Positions 53,241 through 64,000 of a stretch of 64,000 nt of DNA are shown one piece after another (the first letter of the stretch is position 1; each line of letters begins with the position of its first letter). The notes under the pieces are model-generated. The model saw only the letters and a list, made by a program, of their open reading frames with translations. It made no database searches and had not been told where the DNA came from. The stretch comes from Globodera rostochiensis (lineage: Eukaryota > Nematoda > Chromadorea > Rhabditida > Heteroderidae). A program made the translations under genes and the position numbers. The stretch is from NCBI GenBank assembly GCA_018350325.1, contig JAEVLN010000007.1, positions 1,517,109-1,581,108 of the forward strand. The letters are read 5' to 3'.

Positions 53241-56200
53241 ATGGGCGTTTGTCAAAGCTTTGAAGAGAAAGCAATGGAGATCAAGACAAGGCAGATCGAC
53301 CGTGAGCTTGTTCAGGAACATCTTCATGCTCAAAAAATTGTCAAATTGCTGTTGCTAGGCAAGTTTCATTTTTTTCTGTTCAATTTTAATAAAATTTGAT
53401 AATTTTCTCATTTGTTTTAATTAAAATATTTTAGAAAATTTGTTGTTTTTAATGGTTTAACAACGAACGGCTTTTATTCATTTTAAGGTGCTGGAGAATG
53501 CGGGAAAAGCACAATATTAAAGCAAATGCGGTAATTTTTTTAGGAATTTTAATGCTTAAATTAATTTAATATGTTTTTGATTAAAAATTGTTTAAACTCC
53601 ATTATACACCCATTAGCATTTTGCATGACCACGGTTTCACAGAAGAAGAGCGCGAAAAACAAAAATCAGCTGTCTACAACAACACTGGTGTTGTAAAATA
53701 TTAAAATTATTTTTATTTTTAATTAAAATATATATTTATTTATAATTAAAAATAAAAATGCTTTGGTTACTTATAGTGTTGGCAATGGCCGCACTGCTCC
53801 TTGGCATGCAACGACTGAACATTCAATTTGAAAATTCCCGTGTTGAAGTAACATTGTCACAAAAAAATATTTTTTTAGAATTAGCTAATTCAAATATATT
53901 TATTTGAAACCCCGTCCCCGCAAATTTAGGCAATTTTCGTGGATTTCCCCGATTTTGGGTAACCCCGATCCCACCAGTCCCACCCCCGATAAACCCCCGA
54001 CCCCGCAATAATTAACACCAACGTTGGGGTTTCAGCACTATTTATTTATTTAAAAATTTTTAAAATAAAATTATTTTCAAATGGATAATGAATAAATAAA
54101 TATCCATTTGAAAAGAAAGAAGCTCTGATCGTCATGGATGTGGTAAAGAATGGCAAGGAGTCGGAACCATTGAGCAACGAATTGGCAAATGCCATCAAAA
54201 CATTATGGGCCGGTAAAGAATTAAATCAAAAATTTAATAAACAATTCAAACCCTGAACTGGGGAATATAAGAAATTTGAATTTTATTAGTAAATTTATTT
54301 TTTCTTGAAAAAAGAGGATTTCAAATTTTACAAGAAAAAAAAATTCGAATTTAAAACTAAAATTTCAATTTTTTGAAGAATTCAAATAATATTAATTTCT
54401 CGTATTAATTGAATATTTTTAAAATAATGTCGAATAATCCTAATATTCAAATAATACGGACAATATTTTAGACAAAGGCGTTAGGGAGAAGGCGTATCCT
54501 CGAGGACAGGAATTTCAGTATATTTTTAATTTACAAAAAAAGCCAAGAAATAAATAATGATTTTAAAAGTCTAAAAAAATAATAATTAAATTTTTTTACT
54601 TAAACTTTTTTAAATATTTTTATATTTAATATTCCTTTTTTTAGATTGGTCGAAAACAGCATTTAGTAAGCAACCAATTTTTTTTATTATTTTTTTGATT
54701 AATTTTTTTTCTGCCATTGGCACATAATGAGAATTATTTTATATTTAAATAAAAAACCTATTCAATTAAATGTTTAATTTTTTATATTAAATCAGGGTTC
54801 CGATCTGAAAATGTTTAGAAGCACCAGAAGACGACACTAAAATTTTTTTTAGTAAAATTGATAAGAACATTATGCCACATATTCAAATTTTAGGCATTTT
54901 GTTTTATTTTTTATTCATTTCCAAAAAAGCCCACAAAAAAATCGACAAAAAAATTTCACAAAACTCTTGAAAACTCACAAAAGCAGCTTTCAAAAAGCAT
55001 CATTGGACTTACAAAAAACCACAAAAAGCGCCGCAAGCAGCAGATTTCGGGACCTTGATTTAAATTTGTTCAAAAAATTAAATTTATTATAAAAATAGTT
55101 TTCTGGAGTCTGTTGATCGCATCTCAAAAGCGGACTATCGACCAACAGAACAGGACATTCTGTTGTCACGGATCAAAACGACCGGAATCATTGAGGTATA
55201 TTTATTTATTTTATTTTTTATTCGTTATTTAATTTTTTGTCGGTGTGGGACCATGACGAAGGCAAAATGCCAAAAAGGGAAAAGGCAAGCCAAAAAAAGA
55301 AATGCCAAAAAAGGAAAATGCCAAGGAAAATGCCAAAAAAGGAAAATGCCAAAGAAAATGCCAAAAAAGAAAAATTCCAAAGAAAATGCCAAAAAAGGAA
55401 AATGCCAAAGAAAATGCCAAAAAAGGAAAATGCCAAAAAGGGCTAAAAATAAAGGCAAAAATGTCATAAGGAAAAAATGCCAAAAAGGGAAATGCCAAAA
55501 AAAGAAAAATGCCGCACGAAGCGCACTGGACTCAGCGTTGAAATGCATTAGCAATTTCTGATCATTATGAGGGGTCTTGATCTGATCGGAAATTGGTGAC
55601 AAAACATATTTTTAATGATCCGGACAGACCCCTAGGACATAAAATGTTTCAATTATTGAAATTTTTGCCCTATTTTCAGGTTAAATTCAAGATGAAATCG
55701 GTTGACTTTCGCGTGTTCGACGTCGGAGGACAGCGTTCTGAACGCAAAAAATGGATCCACTGTTTTGAAGTTAGGCAATTAATTCATTTATATTTTTTTA
55801 ATCATCCGGAATTATTAATCTTTCAAAATTTTAACTGACTTTATCCCGAACTATAACTAATAAAGATTTAAAATTTTATTATTTTTTGGGTTTTAAATTA
55901 AAGCGATTTTTAATTAAAGCAATAATCATTCCAAAAATACGTTTAGGTAAATTAAAATTTCTTATAAATAACTCTCCGGAAAATTGTTAATTTTTGGGCA
56001 ATTTTTGTTAATGACACATCCGCAAAGTTGATAAAGATTATCTAAAACTTAGAAAATTTATTACCTTTTTTAAAATTCTTATTCTTAAAGACCGAAATTG
56101 AGAATTTTACATTTGTTGTTGTTAGGATGTCAACGCAATCATTTATATCACTGCCATCAGCGAGTTTGACCAAGTGCTTTTTGAGGACGAATCTACGGTA

Positions 56201-58799
56201 ATTTAAATTTAATAAATTTTTTTTTCAAAATTTAAGCCTAGAGCCCGCAAAGGCAAGATTTCGATCAATAACTTCCCGATCGAGAATCTCGAAAATTTCG
56301 GTTTAGCCAAAAACTCGTCGGGTCCAAAAACGGGTTTTACACCGAATAAACCGACAAATTTTGTTTTTTCTTTTTTTAGAAGGGACTAAGCCCGCTAATT
56401 TTTTTGAATTTAGAACAGAATGGTCGAAAGCATGAGGTCAGTTAGTTTTTTTTTGCTTAAATGATTAATTTTAAAACGAATTTTAATCGAATTTCAGGTT
56501 ATTCGAATCCATTTGCAACTCAAGATGGTTCACCAGCACATCAATGATCCTTTTCTTGAACAAAACTGATTTGTTTATTGAAAAGATCCAAAGAATTACC
56601 ATCAGCACGTGTTTCAAAGACTATAAGGGTAAATTATCTTCTTTTTTTCGTTTTTTAGTAAAATTTTACGAGCTAAATACGCTTACAAATTATTGTCAGC
56701 AAGAATGGATTCCCCAGCTCAGTTGGACGCTTAAAACGCCTAAGGGGATACCATTTTAGTTATCGACGAGAATGGAAATTTTAAATTTAACGGGGGACAC
56801 GAATCCCGAACGGGAATCCCGTATTTTTCCCGTTCCCCGGTGGGATCGGCAATCCCGTACTTTTTTCCCGCGGTATCGCCGATCTCTAATTTAAAGCTCT
56901 TATGACGAAATATCGTTAACAAACAAATAAGAAATTGGTTAGGCACTGGCGTTGTTTTTCCTTTTCATCATCATTAGGGCTTCCACTTTTAGGTGCCTAA
57001 ATAGGCACAAAAATCCTCAAATAAACACAAAAATAGGCAAATAAAATTTTTTTACCGAAGGTTTTAACAACAACAAAAAATAAGCGATCATTTTGCTTAT
57101 TGCAGTTACAAATCAAAAAATTTTCGATATTTTCCGGCGTAAAGCGCATCCAATTGTATGCCAAAATGTTTTTGTATGCCGAAAACGAACCTTAAAAATG
57201 TGAATTTTAAAATAGCGCGGTTTTTCACTAACTTTCAACGAGTGTGAGATTGCGTGCTTGCAAATCGCTTCAGGTAAACTTGTTAAAATCCACTAGCTTT
57301 TGCCTTTATTTTTGGCATTTTTTGCAAAATATCTCAAAATCCTGAAAAAAGTCGAAATAGGCATGAAATAGGCACAAATAGGCATTAGGCACAAAACCCC
57401 AAAATAGGCATAAATAGGCATTATAAAGTGCACTCTAGAAGCTCCAAATAAAGCTAAAAACATGTTTTTCGTGCTTAACTCACTGTGCCAAGTTCGCAGA
57501 AAAATAGGCATTTGCCTAAAAGTGGAAGCCCTAATCATCATCTACATATGTACATATTGTTTTTCCAATTTTCTTTCTCACTTTTGTTTTCCTGGGAACC
57601 GCCCATCTGAGTCTTCTGACTGAGTCTAGGCCAACTGAGTCACCAAATGAGTCTGTCCGACTGAGTCAGGGCCAACTGAGTCTGGTGGCCGTCTGAGTCT
57701 GGTGGCCATTTGAGTCTGGTTAGAAGGGAAAAAGTTTTTAACTGAGTGGCATAAAAATTAAAAGTCAAGCAACTTATTCTAAAAATATATAACTTTCTGT
57801 ACTTTCCCGTTTTGCGACCCCCTCCCAAATTTGCTGCTGAAAACATCATACTATATGGGGGTTTTCAAGGCTGCTAATCACGAATGTGACAATCTTTTTA
57901 AGATCTGACAACATCTAAGATTTAAAAAATCTATGATTTTTAATTTTTTTTTCTAAAAAAATCAAAAAATGCGATATGCCCAAAAAAGGCGATAAATGCG
58001 GTAAATACCGCGCGGTAGCGGTAGCGGTTCCCATCCCTGGTACGTACGTTCGCGACTGACTTAGTATGGGTTAAGATAATTTAAGTGTAAATCAAGGATG
58101 TTGATATCGTCTCCTCAAAATACGATACACGAATACGATATTTACGATACACGATATGGCCAAAATTACGATGTTTACGATTACGATACGATACGATATT
58201 TTTTCTAGCCGTGTTCAAAATTTAAAAAAAAATTCGTAATGAAAATGCATATGCAGTGGGCAGGGAGGGGTAGGGGATGCCCCCCCTCCAAAATATTTTT
58301 TGAGAAAAAAACAATAGGGGGACCCTTTTGCTTTGCAAAGTTCGTAATTTTTGGACAAATTTATCAAATTTTATGAATTACTGTCCTATGAGTACGCTCA
58401 AATTTAGGGACCAATTTTTGAATTCAAAAATGCATTTTCCAAAATCAGGATTTAAATTTTAGTTCCTGGTTTTTTTGTCACTAAATAGTTTTACAATCTT
58501 TTAGGTTCAAGCACCTACGATGATCAGATAAGGTTTATTGAAGAAAAGTTTGAAGGGCTCAATGCAAACCCGGAAAAGACCATTTATATCCATCAAACTT
58601 GCGCAACAAACACAAATCAGGTAAATTTGTTGAAAATATATTTTTTAAAACTCGAAAATTTGTTTTTGTTGCATTTTTTATGCTAATATTTTCAAATTTT
58701 TAATTATAATTTATATGTTTGCTTTAGGTTCAAATGATCCTTGATTCGGTCATCGATTTAATTATTCAAACCAATTTGCAAAGTTGCGGGCTCTACTGA
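53241..58799 (+). CDS. Heterotrimeric G protein alpha subunit, i/o-like
   Basis: Exons: 53241-53358, 53488-53530, 53617-53687, 53777-53847, 54116-54212, 54645-54665, (one short exon not found), 55099-55195, 55680-55769, 56126-56197, 56414-56436, 56498-56628, 58505-58620, 58728-58799. About 341 residues are found; the family has about 354. The missing ~13 fall in the helical domain, where the phase also demands a further exon. Seen: N-terminal M-G-V-C (myristoylation Gly2, palmitoylation Cys4), P-loop G-A-G-E-C-G-K-S-T, switch I S-R-I-K-T-T-G-I, switch [22 protein letters not shown], and C-terminal C-G-L-Y with the Cys at -4 used by ADP-ribosylating pertussis toxin in Gi/o. Intron 1 uses a GC donor. 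It is a divergent subunit, perhaps a nematode gpa-type sensory Galpha. Confidence 0.9.
54796..55061. mobile_element. Probable small transposon in a Galpha intron
   Basis: CAGGGTTCCGATCTGAAAATG on the left and CAGATTTCGGGACCTTG on the right are imperfect inverted ends. The flanking TATTAAAT/ATTTAAAT is only a partial duplication. It lies in the interval where the missing short Galpha exon is expected. Confidence 0.5.
55255..55515. repeat. AAAATGCCAAAAAAGG minisatellite in a Galpha intron
   Basis: About 15 imperfect copies of AATGCCAAAAAAGGAA-like units, followed by GCACGAAGCGCACTGGACTC. The long Lys-rich and Phe-rich open frames across it are artefacts. Confidence 0.9.
56636..58504. other. 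Long repeat-filled Galpha intron
   Basis: A single intron of nearly 1.9 kb, against ~70-350 bp elsewhere in the gene. It contains the hAT derivative 56975-57533, a CCCGTTCCCCGG fold-back (56770-56890), a GTCTGAGTCTGG-type repeat (57605-57720), GCGATAAATGCGG repeats ending CCATCCCTGG (57960-58040) and a TACGATACGATA repeat (58110-58200). Donor at 56629, acceptor at 58504. Confidence 0.6.
56975..57533 (-). mobile_element. Internally deleted hAT element in a Galpha intron
   Basis: Ends TAGGGCTTCCACTTTTAGG and CCTAAAAGTGGAAGCCCTA with the perfect duplication ATCATCAT (56967-56974, 57534-57541). The minus strand around 57190-57070 still reads ...F-S-A-Y-K-N-I-L-A ... F-T-P-E-N-I-E-K-F-L-I-C-N-C, the same transposase C-terminus as in the 446-1182 element. 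Confidence 0.88.
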
Positions 58800-58929
58800 A
58801 AGCGGAATTTTTTTTTCTCATAATATTTAACCTTTTTCGAAATTGATCGTTTTAAATTCTCGAATTTTTCTAGTAAGAATAAAGGGAGAATTTTCAACTT
58901 TTAGAGTTTAAACATAATTTTTTATTCAA

Positions 58930-59045
58930 AAATACTAATTGCTCGTATTATTTGAATATTTTCAAATTTACATAATAACGAACAATACTACTATTCAAAT
59001 AATACGCCGACATATATATATATATATATATATAATATATAAAAT
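58930..59045. repeat. Fold-back followed by a TA microsatellite
   Basis: CGTATTATTTGAATATT faces ATTCAAATAATACG, then (TA) repeats at 59011-59035. A related fold-back lies at 54375-54470 inside the Galpha gene. Confidence 0.6.
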
Positions 59046-60390
59046 ATCGATTTTTTGTTGATTGACCCGTTTCAAAAATGCGTCTTGAACATTTGTGGCG
59101 AGGCTGGCCAAAAAATGTATGTATGTACACACACAACAGGTTTTTCACAAAGCATCACAACATTTAAGACCTCGCCAAGACCAAAATCAATCCATCAAAA
59201 ATGGCAATAAAATTGTGCAAAAAATGCGCAACCCGGGGGGGGGCTGACTGATCACACACAAACCCACTTAAGTTATTGGGTATTTTGCTCTAAAATTGTT
59301 TGCCATAATTTGTTGTTTTGTTCAATGTGGATCGCGCAATTTCAATGTTTTCGTAAAATTTGGTGGAAAAAAATTGGAATTTGTTTTTGCATTATTAAAA
59401 TGCTTTAATTTTCAGCATAAACTTTGTAAGAAATGTGAATAATTAATTATTTACATATAAATAAAAATATTATACAATACAAAATTGTTTTTGTTAATTA
59501 TTAAATTACTTATATTTTCAATTGTTTTAAACACTTTTTGTATCGCATTTCATTTTTTTACCGATTAAATCTTATCTTATAAAAATCTTAATTTCTTAGT
59601 CAGAAAATTTGTTTTGTTTAATTTAAACATTTAATTCAATTAAAAATAATATGTTTTAAATTTATAATTTTATATAAAATGATCGATTTTTTTAAACACT
59701 TTTCTGGGTCGCAATTTGTCGAATTGCGGCCGCCTAAAAGAATGTTGATTATTGCTCCTCTGATTGCACCCCGTGACGAAAAATAGGCGTAAAATTGTAC
59801 AAAATATTTAAACTATTTTAATCAACCGCCCGCCATTCATTTCTTCTGTACCTAGATGGTTATTTTTGAATTATATTACTGATCTGGTTGTTCATATTTT
59901 TTGTCTTTTTTTATACTCACATTTCATCAATTTTCAGCGATATTTTCGAATTTATCGTTCAAATTTTAATTTAAATATTCAAGGCGCTCGAGACATAGAA
60001 TTAATTAATTGTAATATTTCCTTTTATTTATTCTTTTTTATTTTCATATTATTTCCATTTATTTTTTATATTTTTAACTCCTTTTAATTCATCTATTTTC
60101 GGCATATTTTGCATTCTATCATTTGAATTTGTTAATTTAAATTTTTCCAAAAGATCGCCTTACAAATTAGGTGTCGGAATTTATTGTACTAAATTTTTTT
60201 TTTTGTATTATTTTTTCATATTTTAACTGTCCAATTTTTTCGCCAAATTCTTCCATTAATTTTTCGTAAATTTCCTAAAATTTTTACATAAAGTTTCACT
60301 TTATGTGTTGGATTTCCAACCTCGCTCGGGGGGGGAGGGGTGCGCGGGCGGACTTCCCCCAAATTCAAATTTTACAATTTAAAACACGTC
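59046..60390. other. Intergenic, no gene seen
   Basis: AT-rich, with a G-rich tract at 59236-59245 and 60328-60345. No supported exon on either strand. Confidence 0.4.
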
Positions 60391-60394
60391 GCCG

Positions 60395-60720
60395 CGCACC
60401 ACCGTTGTGTGTATGTGTGTGTGTGACGCAAATTGCAATATAAAATCTGCCGACAGATCAGTCATCCCGGACAGCACCACCAGCAGCAGCAGCAGCACCC
60501 AGCACATTGTGTGTGTGTGTGTGTGTGTGCAGCAGCGCCGACGGCGACACTCCATCCATCGCGACGAAATCGTTGCTGAAGGGGAGGTTGGTGCACCACC
60601 AGCACCAGCAGCAGCACCAAAATGAAAATGGCGGAGGAGGTCCCAACCGAAAATTCCCAGCCGATTAGATGACCTCGATTTAAAAGTTTACACATTCAAC
60701 CAACCAAAACCAACCCATGC
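60395..60720. repeat. GC-richer patch with GT and CAG/CAC microsatellites
   Basis: (TG) repeats at 60403-60424 and 60508-60530; CAGCAGCAGCAGCAGCA and CACCAGCACCAGCAGCAGCA around them. Open frames here are repeat-driven. The patch may be a promoter or 5' leader region ahead of the phosphomannose isomerase gene, but it is 1.1 kb from its ATG. Confidence 0.7.
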
Positions 60721-61780
60721 CCGACAACCCCGCCAAACAATTTTCTTGCAGCAACGTGCGAAGAAGTTGCGCGCGCGCGAAAACACTTTTTATTAGGTCC
60801 ACTATTTTTGCAAAAATTAAATTTTGATGTTTTTAACCTTTTTTTTTAATTTATTTTTTTTGCTAATAATTCAAAATTACTTTTGCTATTAAAGTTTAAA
60901 CTTTAAAATTTTTTTAATAAATTTAATTAATTTACTTTTGGTCTGGAACTTTGTTTTCAAATAATCAACAAACCTATTTTGGATATTAAATATTTAATTT
61001 ATTAAATACTCAAGAATTGCCCCATAAATATTTATTATCAATTCTTGAATTTTGAATCTCGATTTGAACGGATCTTTCGCATTGAGTGGGTGGGTCGGAA
61101 TCAATTACCGCAAATGTGTGGAAGTGAATCCCGACAAAAATGGTGCGGGAAAGAACGTGACCTAATTGCAGCAAAATTAATTGCTTTTAACGCTTCATTA
61201 AGTGTAATGTGAATTTCCCGATTGGGAACAACAATTAAATGACAAATTGAATTCCCGAATTTTATCGCAGCGATTTTCTTTAATTTTAAATTATCAGTTG
61301 TTACGAATCAGTGCAAACGGGGTACCGTATCCGCTAGACGACAGTACCCGTAACCCTAAAAGCAATGAATACCTTTCGTTATAACAATAAATCCCCCTAA
61401 TGCTTCTGTAAAAGTGCAATAATTTTTCACAAAAAAAAAACAAAAACAAAAAAGACATTTATATTAATAGGTATATAGATAGTACTTTATGAATCAAGGA
61501 TGGTACTGTACCGCCTTTGGATGGTACTGTAACGCTTTAGACGAAAGTAACTGTATTAATATCAGTGAAATACCCATCAATATAGCAATTTTTTTTTATA
61601 ATAATTTGATAAATGTATTTTTTTGAATTTAGAATTTTTATAGTCCTTAACAACTCAGCAAAAAGTACCGTAACCCTTTAAACGACACTAACCGTAACCA
61701 TCGATATCGTTTTGTTATATAGGAAGCTTTCTCTCTCTGAAAATTTAAAAACTGTTTAATGTTTTTTTAGATTTAAAAAA
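60721..61780. other. Upstream region of the phosphomannose isomerase gene
   Basis: AT-rich, with short repeats of the form GGTAC(C/T)GTA(A/T)CC...AGAC (61320-61345, 61500-61545, 61660-61700). It ends in GTTTTTTTAG at 61761-61770, a likely trans-splice or 5'-UTR acceptor 10 bp before the ATG. Confidence 0.4.
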
Positions 61781-64000
61781 ATGCGAAAAATAGAACGACT
61801 CGAATGCAAAGTCAAAAATTACAAATGGGGAAAGCAGGGCGAAGATTCCGAAGTTGCACTTTTGTACGCTGCCGGCAACCGAAATGCCAAAATTGACAAC
61901 ATTCCATATGCCGAAGTGTGTGTGAAATTTTAAACAATTTTTAAATTTATCTTTTGAAAAAAAATTTTAAAAAAAGTTTAGCAATTAGTATTGAATTTTG
62001 GAAATGAAAATTTTATTTTAAATTTTTTTATGCTTCCAAATTTTCAATTCACAATTTTTCAGCTGTGGATTGGCACTCACCCTGATGGTCCGGCAAAAAT
62101 AAGTGCAAAAAATATGGCGCTTAGCGAATATATGGTGGAAGAAGGCTCAATAACAAAGTAATAAAAAACTCTACAACAAAATTGATTTTTTTTTTGTCCT
62201 ACAATTCATAGTTTTATAAATGGATTTAATTAAATAAGACTAAACTATTAAGATATTGAAATTTGGGTAAGCCTAAAGAATGGAGGTGGTCACGATTTTT
62301 TTTTCAAAAAAAACGGTTTTGGGCGTAGTAGAATCCGAATCTAATTCTTTAATTGTTTGTTTTTTCAAAAAATTCATAAATTGTTGGCAGAAATTTAAAA
62401 AAATTGGGATTCCATTCTTTAGGAATTTTGTGTTGATTTTTTTTTTAAAAAAAAAGTCTCATTACAGTCGCCACTTACCGTATATCATGAAAATTATGTC
62501 AATAAGCCACAACCTTTCGCTTCAAGTGCACCCGACAAAGGTGAGAAAATAAAAGTAAACAAAAATAAACAAAATTAAAAATAAATAAAATGCACTAATT
62601 CTGATTAATTCCTGTAAAATTTTAATTTGTCTTTTCTAAAAAATTTAATTTGAATAAACAAAGCACTAACCAATTGCTTATCTATTTATAAAAGAATATT
62701 TTAGAACAATTAAGTAATTTTATTGATTTTCCAATTTTTTTAATTTTTAAAAAAATTTATTTAACATAAAGCCACATCTTTTTAAGGAACAAGCAAAACT
62801 TCTGAACAAAAAAGATCCAGTTAATTATCCGGACCCAAATCACAAACCTGTACGTATATATGTTAATATTTAATTTAAACACAAATTTTGGCTATGCGTC
62901 TAAATATTATTTCAAATTTAACCGCTTCATATATTCTTAAAGCCATTCGAAAAGCTTTTGAAGAACTGAAACTATTGTTAAGCTTTTTCAATTAGATAAT
63001 TTGCCAAAAAAGTTATGGCTAGAAAATAACGCATAAACTGAAATAAAGCCCAAATTTACAACAAAAAAAATAATTAATAATATTTAATGTAAATATTTAT
63101 TTGAGGAATTGGCATATGCGTTGACCCAATTTGAACTTCTTTGTGGCTTCCGACCAGCAGATGAAATAATATTCAACATGAAAGGTACAAATTAATGAAT
63201 TTAAAAAAATGTTTAAAAAGGATTAATTAATTTTATTTTTTATGAATTTAGCTTTTCCGGAACTTTGCCTTGCAATGGGCAATGAAAATTGTGCGTTTTT
63301 CATTGCCGCCAAAGAATCGAATAACACCAACTTGACGGAGACGGACCTTTCGCAACTGTTGAAAAGATGGTAATTAGTCTAATGAATATTTTATTTTTGA
63401 TAATTAATTTTAGAAATAATTTTGTAATTAAAAAATTTGGCATTTGATCTTATTTTAATATTTAAGTATTTATCAAAAACATTCAGTTTTTCATGCATGA
63501 TGAGGCAAGACAAATTGTTCATACGTGATATTGTCGACTGTTTGATCAGACGAATTAAGAGCGGAGGTTTGTTTAAATCACCCCGACGTTCGGGGAGGGA
63601 AAAGTCGGGGATCGGGGTTTGTCGGTTTGAAAGATCGGGGTTGGGGAATTACAAATTGCGGGGTTGGGGTTGTCGGGGAAGACACTGTTTGGGATTAATC
63701 CAAAATTCTCGAGAATCGAAGTCGGAGTTTTGTATCGGAGTGCCAACCCTAATTTAAATATTTTATTTTTATTATTTTATTAAATGTTTTAGCCCATGGA
63801 TGTCTGACGAAAGAAACTGTAAAAGTTTTGCTGAACCTTTATAAGGTGGGTTTTAGCTTTACATATTTTTTAAAAATTTTTCGAAGAAAATTTTAAGCGT
63901 TTTCCCAACGACGTCGCGTGCATTTCTCCACTGATCCTCAACCATATCATTCTACAACCAGGCGAATGCGTTTTTTATGGAGCACAAGAATTGCATTCGT
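61781..64000 (+). CDS. Mannose-6-phosphate isomerase, 5' part (runs off the window)
   Basis: Exons: 61781-61915, 62063-62157, 62468-62540, 62787-62849, 63106-63184, 63252-63369, 63487-63566, 63793-63845, 63898-64000 (continues). Phases agree throughout. The enzyme interconverts mannose-6-phosphate and fructose-6-phosphate in the cytosol, feeding GDP-mannose and glycoprotein synthesis. Type I PMI landmarks in order: K-N-Y-K-W-G-K, E-L-W-I-G-T-H-P-D-G-P, L-P-Y-I-M-K, S-L-Q-V-H-P-T-K (zinc ligands Gln and His), P-D-P-N-H-K-P-E (Glu ligand), F-E-L-L-C-G-F-R-P, and P-G-E-C-V-F-Y-G-A-Q-E-L-H (final His ligand). About 230 residues are visible of ~400-420. Intron 7 has a CCCCGAC-rich insert (63585-63755). 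Confidence 0.9.

Noticed and set aside
55163..55602. Lys-rich and Phe-rich open frames inside the Galpha gene
   Set aside because: They arise from the AAAATGCC minisatellite, which lies in an intron between two in-phase Galpha exons.
60407..60695. Gln/Ala/Pro-rich open frames
   Set aside because: Driven by GT and CAG/CAC microsatellites on both strands.

Overview
This window looks like nematode nuclear DNA, most likely from a plant-parasitic cyst nematode or a relative (an inference). The reasons are an AT-rich background, many short introns ending in TTTCAG/TTTTAG-type acceptors, acceptor-like tracts just before start codons as expected for spliced-leader trans-splicing, several GC-AG introns, and host genes split into 6-20 small exons. 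There is no prokaryotic organisation.

Left third (1-30.5 kb, minus strand): a tandem array of a secreted-protein family that I do not recognise. Each full copy has six coding exons: a ~28-residue signal-peptide exon, a long exon with a hypervariable middle, three short exons, and a long coiled-coil-like last exon. Copies are A (1-76, edge fragment), B (2856-5235, late frameshift), C (14280-17565, start and signal peptide deleted), D (19901-22836, intact, about 709 aa) and E (26738-30504, intact, about 707 aa), plus a 3'-end fragment at 12051-12165. A sixth copy F (45467-47447) lies on the plus strand and is a pseudogene. Most copies are preceded by a shared upstream module. C and E also share an intron insertion and a flanking astacin-like fragment, so they descend from one duplication unit.

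Middle (32.4-42 kb, plus): one long gene of about 20 exons with a signal peptide and about five tandem galectin-like domains rich in N-glycosylation sequons. Its introns are filled with small transposons and a minisatellite.

Right third: an RWD-domain gene (49254-50415) whose first exon is split by a small transposon; a Galpha i/o-like gene (53241-58799) with an X-box-like RFX motif upstream; and the 5' part of a phosphomannose isomerase gene (61781 to the window edge).

Between and inside these genes is a dense population of hAT-type elements. More than a dozen can be delimited by terminal inverted repeats and 8-bp target-site duplications. Others include nested fold-backs, polypurine and AAAATGCC-type minisatellites, tRNA-derived repeats, a recurrent GC-rich palindromic module, and duplicated GC-rich segments.

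The most interesting points are the diversifying secreted family, its overlapping GC/GT splice donors at intron 4, the secreted multi-galectin protein, and transposons placed exactly at a splice donor, within a coding exon and between a gene and its promoter module.
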